Below, in pieces: positions 49,039 to 61,714 of a DNA stretch of 64,000 nt. Origin of the DNA: Litomosoides sigmodontis (taxonomy: Eukaryota; Nematoda; Chromadorea; Rhabditida; Onchocercidae). The first letter of the stretch is position 1. Every line of letters begins with the position of its first letter. The position numbers were made by a program, and so were the translations under genes. Below the pieces are notes generated by a model, which saw only the letters and a list, made by a program, of their open reading frames with translations, was not told the DNA's origin and made no database searches. The stretch covers positions 10,575,652-10,639,651 of the forward strand of contig OY718805.1 of NCBI GenBank assembly GCA_963070105.1. Reading direction: 5' to 3'.

Positions 49039-51390
49039 ATGAATGATGACATAGCTTATCGTAAGTAACGTAAAGTAGTGAAGTAGTTGTGCAAATAATT
49101 AGCATTAAAAGCGGTGCTTGCTGAATTTACAGTATATTTTTCTTGCCTAATTTCTAATACACTGTTTTATAGTGTACGGCTCAAACATTCTGAGGCATAA
49201 CAGCGAACATGTGGAGCATGTAGAAAGCGATACTATAGAAAGTCGAACAGACATTTGTGAATCGGCGCTTGCACAGAGGCGTTCGGCACAATTGCCGAAA
49301 CTCAAAAAAATGCCAAACAGGCCAAGACCGCTAAGCAATGATTTCTCGGTATTCATCTTATTCTGCCTTTTCGTTTCGCTTACTTTATTGGTTCGCTTTC
49401 TGAACAATCCAGCTGCAGTTGCTTTACCGATTTTCTAATTTTGTTGCTACTGATTTATTTAGACTCGAAGTGAAATGAATGATTTTGAATTTGCTTACAC
49501 CGATTGTGATACACATGCAGCAGAACTGGCTGAGCTATACACCTACAGCGAGTTAGAGGACTGGATACTGAACATGCGTGCTTACCGAGATTTTACAAAA
49601 TCTAAAATGGTAGTTCGTTGTGCTGCCTAATCATTATTTGTGTTCTAAATCGGTATTTTGCACAAATATCAGTTCCTTTATTTTTGTCGAAGAGAACTGC
49701 GCTTGATATTTCTAATACTAAAATTTTAAGTTTGTGTAGTCATTTTATTTCATCCTCTATTATTAAAAACTGTTGGTCATTCTTAGCTCGATCATAAATG
49801 GTCAAAGCTTATGGAAAGTCAGCAAAAGAATGTTTTGTTGAGTCTACTAGAAGAACTGGAACGAGTTGAACCAAACAGACGATTAAATGCTGCGCGGTCC
49901 ATGCTTTATATATTGCAGGTTTGTAGTTAAGAAACGTAAACTATTTTCAATTTTGTGCGATATGCAATTGATCTATCTGTATGCAGTTGATCGTTATGAC
50001 TATTTCAGGTTATCTGAGGTTTTACTATCTCATTAATTATTTCTTAAGGGAAGAAGTTGGTGCCTTATATATCGGTTGAATGTTTTTATGAATATGTTGG
50101 TACTAAAGTGAAAACATAACATTCTTACTCTTAATTACTTGTAAATGTCTGCAAGTAACACCAGACACTAAGATGTTATAGCATATGTTTATTACTTTTA
50201 ACATTATAGGGTGCTTATATGGATTTTATCGATGACATTGATATCTCTACTGATCGTGTTGTCAAGGGTAATAATGAAAGAGATGATGGTGACAGTACGG
50301 AAATAAGGCACTACGAAGAAAAGTGTTTAATGGAGGGAATGTTCAATGCCTATAAAGCATATGAAACTGGAGCTTATCAGGTAGGAGTATTTGCATTTCG
50401 GTATATTCGGTCAATTTTTGCAGTGAGAATTGTTTGAAAATTCGTACGCAGGGAGGGGATGATTTTTAAGTTATTTTTTTATTAAAGGCGTTGTGTAAGT
50501 TGCTCTTGACTGAAATCCATGATATTTGGGATGCTGGACCAGTTGGAGCATGCCAGTATAGCCGTTCGTCTTCGGTATCAAACAGCCGTTCAGCATCCAA
50601 CGCTGATCTTTCGGAAAGTGTTGGTTTGGTTTCCTTTCTTTATGGATGTTTTTTTAACGCAAATTTTTGAAGTGTACTAATTATTAGTTCACATTACTCA
50701 GCAATTGTTTTAAAAGCCTCGAAAAATTTGTTAAAAAAATATTGCAATCTATTATTGAGTACTTTACGTAATGAATGATATAATTTAATGTCAATGAGTG
50801 TAGTAGACCTTTCGAATAAGTACAACTGTTTCGCAGTGGAAAAGAGGAGTAATCGAAGTGCTACGATGGCTGATAACGAAGTACTGCGTGTAGCATTAAG
50901 TGCCTTATATCATATGGTGGAATCAATACGACGAATAGATTTGTTTGAACTAGTTATTCCCGCAGACAAGAAACCTCGATATGCTGTACTGAGAAAAGAT
51001 TTCATTGTAGAAGTTGGTCAGTTTGTTGTCTTTCTTTCTTTTTAAAGTTTGAGTAGTATTTTATTACATTATTTAAGTAATGTTATTCCTAGTTATATTT
51101 GTACTAAATATTTTTAGAAGAAGTGATCGAAGGCGCTGATATGTCATTGGTTATGCTTTTGCTCGAAATGATGCCCGCTTTCTGCCATGGGAGCAGTCCT
51201 CACTTTCCGATGAAAAAAGTAATGTTTTCGGCTTGCTATAATTAAATTTTAAATAGCGTGCAAAGCATTTCGATTTAGACTTATATTAGTATTTAGATCA
51301 TTTGGGTTGATTAACCCATTAGAGGAGATATAGTATTTTAATATAACTGTTGTTAAATTTCAAATGCTATTTGATTTGTTTCATATAGTG

Positions 51391-51455
<65 letters not shown>

Positions 51456-54400
51456 CTTTATTTCATGATTTTGATTTTATTTTATAATTTTGATCATGAT
51501 TTTGTGACACCTATAGATAAAAATTTATTTGTAGGTCCTATTACTACTTTGGAAAACACTTTTGGCAATATTAGGTGGTTGGAAAGAGTTGTGCGAAGGG
51601 AAAGCTACAAAACGCGCGGCGGCAAATTTGAGCTCGGTTGAGGATACACTTCTTGTTGCAAGCACAATGAAATCATCCTCTATAAATGGCAGTGATTCAG
51701 AGCAAAATCAAGGTGGCCTGGAATACTAGAGACTTGTTTTCGAATCTCCTATTTTTTTTGAAGCCATGATTTCTGCGAACCTGGATTTTTTATGAATTAT
51801 AACAACTGTTTTGATTTGTCTCAGGTTTTGTTCGCCCGAAAAGAGCGCTTCATCCTTCAGCTCGATTAATTTGTCGTCAGTTTGCTTGCGCTACCTCTGA
51901 TTCTCTTGAAGGTCGTTATCAGCCAATTTTTTATGAGATCTTTTTGTTTTACTGATTTATTGGTAGTGCGAATGACTTACGCAACTACAAAATCGCATTG
52001 ATTTTTGCAGACAAAAAGGATGGAGAACAAAACAAAATGAGATCTGAGTGTACAGAAAATAATCAAACGCCTACAGATCTGGATTCATCCAGTGACAGCG
52101 CTACTCTAGATGGAAATGATTTAAGCGATTTGGTAGTTGAACAATTAACCCCAGGTTCTCGTTGATTTTAAACGGAAGTTTAATTGCAGTGGAGAATTTA
52201 GAAAAATGTAAATAAAATTGCGTCTGTAATAAGGGTTTAGCGATATATCATCATGGCGGTAAAGTTGATATTTTTCTAGCAAAAGTGTTTTAGCTCCTGC
52301 TCTGGCAACTGCTCTGGCAACAGGAGAAATGCCGCATATGAAAAGCAAGTTGAGTCGTCCAAATCCGTTAATGGAGTATGTTTTGGCCAAATTTTTATAA
52401 TTTTGGTTTATTTTTGCATCCTCGATTATACTCTGCGATCAAAGGAAGAAATTTGAAAAAAAAATCTTTAGAATTTCGCGAAACGTGACATTAATTTTGA
52501 ATACGTCTTTATCACGAGGATTTAATTTTAAATGTTGCAGAAGCTCATACACAGGCGATCACACACCTGTTGCAGTTACACCACCACCCTTGGATATACT
52601 TTTTCGAACATCACTGCCGTGGAGTTCAAAAGTTCGAGAGGAGGATATTGAGGCATTTTTGCAATATGAAAGGTTTCTGTTGTTTTTGATATATTTACTT
52701 CTACTCATAAAGTCTTATAATAAGTTTCAATATAGAAAAAGTGTTATGTTGATTATGAATCATTATTTTGAATTAAATCAAAAAAGTGTTATTTTGAATT
52801 AAATCAAATCGAATTGCCTACTATAACTTTTAGAATGAAATTTTTTAATTACCGTTTACCGAATGATTCAACGACAGTATTTGGTTTACCGTTACCAATT
52901 CAAAAAAGTGTAGAAGCATTACGCCGTCATGTTTACATTTCACTGGGTGAATTACAGGTATGTTATTTATCAGTATTCTGTTACATGTGGATTTTTAAGA
53001 TTTTAGAGTTTCAATTTCTTTTCAATTCCTTTGAGTGCGATTAAAAATGGTGTAAACTAGTTACCTACAGGCAAATAGAGAAAAAGAATTAAATCGATTT
53101 ATGTTTTCGCAGCAAGAAGATGATATTCAAATGACGAGTGCAGAAAAATTATATCGGATGATGTTGCCCAATTTGAGTCAATACATTATTGCTTTATTAA
53201 AAATGCTGCTAGCTGCTGCACCTTCTTCAAAGGTTAAATTTGTTGAAAACTTCCTCGTTTTTATTCGAAATTTAACGCTATGGAGTCGTGTTAGTACGCG
53301 GAGATGCGCTGCAGTTTAAAACAAGACAATCGTATTATGGGTAAGAAAGTGGGTGGACTGTTGCAGATATAGTGAGGCATTATCCAGCATTTCTCTTGGT
53401 AGTTCGCGCAGAGGAATTGTTATAATATTTCGTAATTGTAGGCAAAGAGTGAAGCAATCAATATATTGTCGGATGTGCTTACACCTGAAACGGATAACAA
53501 TGAAATATTGTCAAATTCAGTTAATTTTGATAGTTCATTCTCCAATATCCTTGAGCAAAGCGTTCGTATTGCAATTGATGTTAATCGGCATAAAGAGGTG
53601 CTTTTTATTTTTGTTTATTCCCTAAAATAGCGGAGCATTTTTTTTGAAACTCAACGACTTATTGAAATATCTTGTTATATTTCCAAATTTTTAGATAATG
53701 GTTAAAGCTGCTTCTGCAATTCTAATATTACTGATGAAACATTTTCGATTAAATCACATATACCAGTTTGAATATATCGGGCAACATCTTGTTTTCGCAA
53801 ATTGCATCCCGTTAATCTTGAAGTTCATGGATCAAAATATGGTTCGATATATACAATCGAAGCATGAATTGCGACCGTACAATTATCCATATGCCCCACT
53901 CTATTATGTGCGAAATCATGGTAAATTTTTTGTTTGAAGTTTCTTTATTATTGCTATTATTTCTGGTATTCAATTCGTTGATTAAAACATGTCGGGTGTT
54001 ATGGGATTCCATGCTAGAGCTATTCTCGGATGAGTTCTAGTATGCGCATACCTTCCATCAGGAGATAGTATTTCTTTGATATTTCAAAGTCTCATGAACT
54101 TAAAACTTTCGTCTATGATGGTAGCATTGTAGAAGAATGGCCAGTGCTAAATATTAATAACCTCGAAGACAGTGATGCGCAATCGCCATCCTATTATCTG
54201 TGGCGTAATGTTTTCTCGGCCATCAATCTCCTGCGCGTTTTGAATAAATTAACTAAATGGAAGCATGCACGTACGATGATGCTTGTAGTGTTCAAATCTG
54301 CGCCAATCTTAAAACGCTCATTAAGGGTTAAATTGGTTTGTTAATATATAATGTCGAATTTACAAATCATTGATTCAGTGGATCTGCTGTTCTCATTTGA

Positions 54401-55787
54401 ATTCCTCAGTCTTTAATGGGAAAGGAATAGCGTAATCTGTTTTGTGATCTTTTTAAATTTATTTTTTCTGTGTTTATAGACGGCTACAGTGGGTTGAAAT
54501 TCTTTTATATATGCATAAATGCGATATCCAGCAGAGAACCTTATAAAATAGAAAATTGATTATCTGGACTTGTTCGGTACTACTGAGCTGCTGATTTTTT
54601 TTTTTTGGTGCTAGCAAAAGTATAAGATTCAAAATTTGATCTGTTCGGAGATTAATTGCGCTATTTTTTATAGGCGGTTTTCCAGCTGTATGTGTTGAAA
54701 CTGCTCAAAATGCAAGCTCGATATCTTGGACGACAGTGGAGGAGAACAAATATGGAAATTATGTCAGCGATTTATGCAAAAGTGCGACATAGGTGAGTTA
54801 TTATTTTATAGATGTAGAAGTGAAATTAAAAAGAATCGCATCACAAGTTGTAACGAATTTCTGTTTGCCTGTTTGGTTAACGGATATCTTTTTAAATGAA
54901 CGTAACAGTTGTTCAAAATTATTGTCAAATTTTGTGATTGCAATGCAGCTGCTGTGATTACTGCACAACAAATTTTTTTACTGCATACACAGCATACTCA
55001 TTGTGCAGTAAATTATCGGTTCGTTTATCCAGTAACTATAAGCAACATTTTTGTTTAAATGCTAAATGATTTGTAGCCTTACTCTGCTTTTAGATTAAAT
55101 GATGATTGGGCTTATGCAAATGAAACTCGGTCGAAATCGTGGGATTTCCAAAATGAGGAAGCAGCACTAAAAACTGCTGTAGAAAGGTTTAACTCGAGAC
55201 GTTACGCTCATTTATATCCCGCGTTTGCATTAAGTGAGCCGTGTTTATCATAAATTTGTATGGTAATTAAGGATTTATTGCTTTTCATTGTCACAAGATT
55301 GAAGCCCAATACTTTTTTCAAATCGGTCAGTTATAATTGGTGGATCGCTTAAAATTAGTGCGACATATTACCTGCATTACCCTAGTGCTTTTTGAAATTT
55401 AAGTTTTATTTGGATCCTCCATAAGTACAGCCGAGTATAGAAGCAGAGTCAGCGATCGAAAGCTTGATGGTCTAATTCTGAATTAAATGATCATATACTC
55501 TAAAATACATGTAAGATATTTTTTCAACTGCCATTAACGAAAGTTTTGCTTTATTTATAGAGGTTGGAGAAGCTTCATCTCCAGGAGACAGTTATCTCGA
55601 TAATGTTGATATAAATGAGTTTGGACCAATGGACAATAGTTTTCAGTCACTATTGGGCACAAAAGTGGAATTAAGTGATCGATTTAAGCGTAACTATGCC
55701 AAGTGGGTTAATGATGAAGTGATTGAAAATCATACAAATTGGGATCTACTTATGGCACTTACACGTGGCATCATTGATTTTGTTTGA
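49039..55787 (+). CDS. STRIP1/2 (FAM40) homologue, STRIPAK scaffold protein, FARL-11-like (1014 aa, 21 exons)
   Basis: Core scaffold of the striatin-interacting phosphatase and kinase complex, which tunes PP2A and GCK-kinase signalling and membrane/cytoskeleton organisation. Exons: 49039-49060, 49173-49348, 49463-49609, 49787-49918, 50210-50380, 50488-50623, 50837-51016, 51118-51218, 51535-51712, 51825-51911, 52011-52154, 52294-52375, 52541-52672, 52834-52957, 53071-53232, 53442-53597, 53695-53920, 54133-54335, 54674-54792, 55094-55233, 55561-55787; every junction is in phase. Family blocks occur in order: [131 protein letters not shown] and [19 protein letters not shown]. The length is close to the animal orthologues (about 840-960 aa). 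The extra length is mostly a polar linker after exon 9. Confidence 0.96.
51396..51453. repeat. (TA)n microsatellite in STRIP intron 8
   Basis: About 28 TA units in the intron 51219-51534. Confidence 0.97.
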
Positions 55788-55826
55788 CATTTTACGGTAA
55801 TTTATCTTTTGCATTTTTTTTAGATT

Positions 55827-55832
55827 AATAAA
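55827..55832 (+). terminator. Poly(A) signal of STRIP gene
   Basis: AATAAA 40 bp after the STRIP stop codon, a typical short nematode 3' UTR. Confidence 0.6.
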
Positions 55833-57192
55833 AGTGCAAATGTGTCCAATACGTTTTGGATGATTTTCTTTTCGATTTTTATAATGCCTCTTGAGTTTGT
55901 TATAAGAGCTAATATTAAACGTGCATCATTTTTGTAAGATGTAATATAAGTAATTTTTAGTTTTTGACTTCATATCTGCAAATTTATTCTTATCCTTTTA
56001 ACACTACAAATGAAATCTTTTCTCATAAAACACATAGAGGGAAGATATGTCTGCGATGTGATGCATTTTGTTTACACGTCATTTACATATGTTTTTCAGT
56101 ACGAAGTATCGGTTATCTGATTGCTGTATATTAGACATTGGTCATCCATGCTTTAATCGTTTCTAATAAATTATTAGTGTAAATAATATCTGTTTAACTA
56201 ATAAAAGGAGTGGAATTTCTTATTTGACGTTGTGACTGAATTTTTTCTAATTTCAAATACCAGTGCTAAACTAAAATAATTCTGAATAGGATGATCCGCC
56301 AAAAAAATTACTGGTAACATCTTTTGGAACGGTAGTAGTTTCCTAAGTTCTTATCGTTAAGGAAATTGATTCTGAGAAATTTCTGCTACCAAACTGATTA
56401 ACATTGGCTGCGAGGCTAATGTTTGATGCACCACCATGAAAGTTTCTAGTATTCGTATTTGAAATTCCTTAGATTGATTATTAATAGTATTGGAGGGTGT
56501 CCTTTACCAAATTTACTTTATTTCCTGCTTTTTCATGATGGCAACTGAAAGTCACGCTTGTAATGGTCAGAATTTGAAACGAGTTTGGAAAGAAGTGCTT
56601 AGTGTTTCCCATCAATGTAAGCACTTACAGTGGGAGCGGATTTCGAAGATCACTGATGAATAGTAACATGCAAATTGTTTCCTGCTCCATAAAATCAATG
56701 TCCTCTATGTTGAGTGATAAACATATACGAACTCGAACAGATTTGATAAAATATAACTCAATACAGCTATTCCTTCGTTGATGTGTTTTTTCCACGAGTT
56801 GCCATGGTTTGATATCGAAACTTATCATTTACCATTCAATTTTATAATTAATGGGGCTATCTTTAAATCAACAACCCACATACATAAGGAATGTTGTCTA
56901 ATTGTTTCCACTACTTTGCTTTAAGCGGGCAGTGATTTAACTGCAATAATTATTAAAAGTCATGATAATTACAATGCATAATTTTGTCGTAATAATGTAG
57001 CTAATTTCAATTTCCCTCATTGCCTCTCCCATTTTATGAGTAGTAAATATGAATAACTGATATGCAAATGTACTTAGATAATAGGAAGTCAAATAATGTA
57101 AAAACGAAGAATTTTTGAAGGTATTTAAGTCAAAATTTACAGCTTCTTTCAAATTAACCAGTAGTGTGCTCAATTGCAGTCGGGACGATACC
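55833..57192. other. Intergenic region between STRIP and the unassigned gene
   Basis: About 1.36 kb with no coding segment I can support; ORFs on the minus strand here (up to 94 codons) show no family resemblance. TTGCAG at 57174-57179 is a plausible trans-splice acceptor for the next gene. Confidence 0.5.
57174..57179 (+). promoter_or_regulatory. Possible trans-splice acceptor upstream of the unassigned gene
   Basis: TTGCAG lies 13 bases before the proposed ATG at 57193. It could accept a spliced leader or be an ordinary cis acceptor if upstream exons exist. Confidence 0.4.
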
Positions 57193-59609
57193 ATGCTTTT
57201 TCGAATACTTTCACCAAACAAATTAATAAGGTAACGTTTCTTCTAACTGACAAAAATAATTTAGCTGTGCATCTTTTAGAATTTCCGTAAATAGAGATTC
57301 ATTTATTGACGATGTAAAAGGAGTAGATTATGAAGTGTAAGCGGTGGTCGATACTTTGATAAATCTAGGTGAATTTGCTTTTCATGTCCTTCATGATGGG
57401 TGTTATAACAACTGATCAGTACTTTACGGAAGATATTTGTATGATTTTAGGAATGACAGAAACGTAGGATCTAGATGCTGTTGCTTTTTGTCGCCATCTG
57501 GACGTTACGGAGTGTATATTAGCCGTACCGAAGTGCTCAACTCCCAGCCTAATGAAACTCACTTTTATAATTACTTCTTTATTGTTTCTGATTTCATACT
57601 TGATACTACGACTGAATATGTCTCGACATGCAGTCCCTTTAAGGTAATTTTCATTTGATACTTTAATATAATCTCTGAGTAGATACATGGTTTTTACACA
57701 TGTTATCCTATATTACGTATTACTTATCCTGTATTAACTGCTACGTGAGCACACGTCAGGACACGTGAACAAGCACAGTTTTGCATAGGTTATGTGAACT
57801 GAAAGGAAGCTTAATTGCAGAGATTTCACCGGTTTTACTATTTGAATGACGATGTTGGAGTACTTGTTGATTTTTCACGTAACAATGGTAATATAACGCA
57901 AAATGTTATCCAGTTTTCACACATAGAACATACAGTAACGTGTGAATATGCCCGCCTCTGGAGCTTTCATGTTGATGATATGTTGTATGAAACTGATAAT
58001 ACTCGTATGATTTGTACAACAGCATTGATGAAAGATGGCGCTATCTGTAAGCATTACAAAAATAAAAAGCTGCAACACAGCGTTGTTATGAGAAGCGAGG
58101 AATGAATGATTGATTAATTTAATTTAATATTTAGCTTATTTGCCATTACTTGGTGAAAAGGATAACATATCGATGATATTTGCTCGACTGGTGCCGGCTA
58201 ATCCATTTCATTCATGCGATTTTGTTATACCAACGCTAGAAATCAGTGAGCGGGAAGCCTATCAACGTGGGATACGGATGGACGATGGGGAGTTGTTGCG
58301 TGAATCAGATTTGTGTACCGACACCAAATGTTATCCTCTAATTAACGGGACATCACTTTATTTCATCGTACGGCTTCGAACGGTTTGTTATTCATTTCGT
58401 TCTGAAGTTTATCACTGAATCGATCGAGCTCGTCTCGTTTCAAGGATTTTTTTGAAATCTTCAGGATTAGAGGCGAAGGGCCATACATACTTTTGCTACC
58501 ACTCGCATCATCACGCTGTTACTGTTTCATTCATCGTCTCTTCTTCATGCAATAGCTAAATCTCTCTCTGCAATGATTTTTTACTCGTCTTTTTTATGTA
58601 GTGGAAGAAATCTCATGCAACTGCTACGCTTGACTAATTTTTCTGGTTTCTGGTTAACATCAAGCGTCATTGAATTGTAAGAATCGATGATGTTTGATGT
58701 TGCAGAACGTTTGGGTCACGTTAAGAGGCACCTTGTTCTTTGCAAGCACTTCTGTGCAATATTTGCAAACGTTAATAATTACATTTTCCAGCAGCATCCT
58801 GAAACTGAGGGAGAGACTTGCGTTGCTATGCTAAAAGTGGATTTCAAAAATTATTTCAAAAATGGTTTCTCTTCAACGGCAAAAATTGATACTACTGTTT
58901 CACTATTACGATGGGAGTCAACACCCATTGAAAAATATTCTATACGACCACGTTTTGTTAGAATTATGGCACAAGAAGAGAATGTCGCGCTTCTGCGGGC
59001 TTTTATTTTTCTGCCTGAGCGGACATGGATTCTGATTGACATGAATACGATGAGGATGAGTGCGCTGAAATGCCAAAGGATTGCTAGGTGAGTTGAGGTT
59101 GGGAAAGGCCTTCAGCAGTTAGACCATGAATGACTTGGCCATTTTAATTGTAACACCTTCCAAAGGATGTCGCAAACTGTGCTTCCTCAATATTTGTATT
59201 TTTATTTGAACTTAATGATTTGTAATTTTCGACTATAATTACATCAAGAGAAAAAAAGGCGGAAAAGTTGATTTCATCGCAATTTCCTTGAAACTAGAAT
59301 TGTTTTTTTTTGTTTTATCAATTATAAAACAGAAATTTTTCCAGAGGTAACTGTGTACTGATGAACAAAAATCGATTCATCCTTCACTTACACCACTACT
59401 CAGTAATTTTCGACTACGATATTATCTGGAACTATTATTCGGTGCCAAAGCTTAAGCACTTAGCATTTTGGCAAGTGACAAATATTCTTAAAAAAAAGCG
59501 AAACAAAAATTGTTGGGATTCACATCTAACATTCCATAAATCGTGCACCACTTGCTCCACTCTTGAAATGATCTCGCGCTTATTGCACTGTTGCTCTGAC
59601 AGTGTTTGA
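57193..59609 (+). CDS. Unassigned nematode protein, about 421 aa
   Basis: I do not recognise the family. Exons 57451-57643, 57821-58046, 58135-58382, 58792-59087 and 59345-59609 join in phase at normal GT-AG sites. The proposed first exon 57193-57230 (MLFRILSPNKLI) also fits phase but is less certain. Internal sequence includes GRYGVYISRTEVL, RFHRFYYLNDDVGVLVDF, CEYARLWSFHVDDMLYET, SMIFARLVPANPFHSCDFV, NGTSLYFIVRLRT and RFVRIMAQEENVALLRAFIF. The C-terminal 90 residues hold clustered cysteines (NCWDS, CTTCSTLE, LLHCCSDS). Alternating hydrophobic/polar stretches suggest a beta-rich fold. Several N-x-S/T sites (NET, NIT, NGT) and the cysteines would fit an extracellular protein, but no signal peptide or membrane segment is seen with this start. 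A true signal exon may be missing. It converges on the transthyretin-like gene. Confidence 0.65.
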
Positions 59610-59990
59610 CGTGGAAGAAGAGAAGTTATGCACTACTTTTTCTATGCACTACTTTTTCTCTTTTTCAAATTGAAATTTAATTATGTATCTGTGCTAATTG
59701 ATATTATGTGCATAGCGTTCAAGAGTCTTATTTCCTTGCAGTAACCCATTTGCTAACTGTCATTTTTCATTTCAAGATGATATATTCTATCATCCGATGT
59801 GATATGCGCGTGTCAAGAGGTATGAATAAGGAAAGGATAAATTAATAAAAGATAAGTGAAAAGGAAGGTAAAATTACTTTGGAAATAGCAGTAAATAAAT
59901 TAGTAGAAATCTTATTGCATCCAAAAACCATGAAAATGGCAGAAATAGTTTTGACGGTTCATCAATAATTTCATTCTCCTATCACTTTCC

Positions 59991-60892
59991 TCAGGACTTC
60001 TTTCCCTCACTTATCTTGATGTAATTGATGCATAAGGTGGAATTGCTTTGGAATAAATTCTGACGGTAACAGTTGCAACCATCATGACTTTCAATGTAAT
60101 GAAGTATTTTTGGGTGTAATATAGTGGTATTTTTTAATTCCAACACTCCAATGTGATAAATCAATCGTTGTTTTGCAACTGGTTGGAATAACAGCTTATC
60201 TTTTCGAACGCATCGCTGAAACCGACATCTTGCTTTCATCAGCATTTCAGTTCATCTCTGCATTTATATTAATATAATAGAATTGTAAAGAAAACATCAT
60301 AGTTCACGAAAACATAGAATGGAGCAATGAATTTTGACTTATTTCTCAGTTATCCGATCGGATTCATTATTACTAAGACGTTTGCAGTACTTTGTCCAAA
60401 ATTTTCAGACAAATTTTAATATGAAACTTCAAAAAAAAAAATCTCACACCTCATTCAAAATTCCTCCGTCACAATGATGATCGATTGTTAGGTATAGCTT
60501 CGACGAGTCTATATTTCTCACTTGAAACAGGAATTCATCCCAGTAATTCGCTATGGTACCATCATCCTTAAGTCCGGCTACAAATAATTTTGAATCGTTA
60601 ACATAAGACGTGCGAACCCTGGGTTTCACAGTCTGGACTACGTATTGTTTCAAGCCTACTCGAAACACACCGGCATAATTCCCAGTAATAACTTAGTTAA
60701 TTAGCTAGCAAACTAACTGCTAATGCTGCAAATTCTGCACATTATATTTCACCGCGTAAAACATGCCAAATCCACTTAATGTGCACCTCCATCATAGAGC
60801 TTCAGTCGTGCGCCGAGTACGGACACACCACCACATGCTAGTAGTCCATGAATTCGTACTGTTTTGCCAATTTTAGCACTGACAATAAACAC
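59991..60892 (-). CDS. Transthyretin-like (TTR-52/TTL family) protein, 5' exon missing
   Basis: Member of the nematode-expanded transthyretin-like family: small secreted beta-sandwich proteins, some of which bridge apoptotic cells to phagocytes. Exons on the minus strand are 60787-60892, 60450-60691 and 59991-60215; phases agree. The family signature runs in order: VRIHGLLACGGVSVLGARLK LYDG (family G-L-L-C-G-G-x-P-A-x-V-x-V-K-L-x-D), a long divergent middle, YLTIDHHCDGGILN (family L-x-I-Y-H-D-C-D-D-G), then RCVRKD and IYHIGVLEL, the usual last strand. A tail of about 40 residues with extra cysteines (ESHDGCNCYRQN) is longer than usual. The first exon here begins with VFIVSAK; the start codon and signal peptide must lie upstream in 60.9-61.7 kb and were not identified. 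The middle section is poorly conserved, and the model there rests on phase. Confidence 0.75.
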
Positions 60893-61714
60893 CTGGAAAA
60901 CCTTCAGTTCAGCCCATAACACGCTACTGACACGTTAGAGAGTAATCAACAATCTTCACGTATTAGTCACGTATTAGTAGCATTGATATATCCACTGCTA
61001 ACTTATACGTAGCGTCATCCTTTAGTTTCCGAACAAACTGAATTGCTTTATATGTATCGAAAGCCCATTTCTATTTTCCAACAATAATAATTTCGCAAAA
61101 CCTGAAGAAAAAGAAACAAACAACCGCTTAGAACCATTCGAAAAAGAACTGATGACTCATTTCCCCTTTGTAAATTATTAAACTTTATCACTTTCAAACT
61201 CAACAGTTCTGTGAATGAATTTAACCTGCAGCTGCATTATTTCCCAGATACTATGCGTCTTAAAGAACATGGATGTCAGTGTTCAGTACAGTTAAAAATA
61301 TAGATAATTAAAACATTTTCATAAAACAAGATCGATTGAAATGTACATATCTCTAGGAAAGGAGAAATTCCAAACAACACTCACAATACAACACTTCTAA
61401 CTTTCGATTAAAGGCATAGTGGCATTTTCTTTATAATCTTTATAACTTTATAACCTAATTTGACTGTAATATAAATGATAAAGATTATTTTTACTAATCA
61501 ATCACGTTTTCCAAAGAACGACTGAAACAAGTTTGAAATCAGAAAAAAACAAGATTTATGAAGAAGAAGAGAAGTGCCGTTTAAGAGTGAAAAGAAGAAA
61601 TAGATTATATGCTGTATAGCAAAAATTACTAGAGGGTTAAGCATTATGTCAACAATTAATCATACAAGGAAGAATTAAACAATACAGAAAGCAAAAATTT
61701 GGACAGTAATAAAA
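60893..61714. other. Intergenic region between transthyretin-like and BRD8-like genes
   Basis: About 0.8 kb. It probably contains the missing first exon of the transthyretin-like gene and the 3' UTR of the BRD8-like gene. A direct repeat of TCACGTATTAG occurs twice near 60956-60979. No other coding segment is supported. Confidence 0.5.

Noticed and set aside
49147..49407. Minus-strand ORF opposite STRIP exon 2
   Set aside because: Antisense shadow of an exon that fits the STRIP phase chain.
53353..53625. 90-codon ORF overlapping STRIP exon 16
   Set aside because: Out-of-frame shadow: the in-frame reading of 53442-53597 matches STRIP (ends DVNRHKE).
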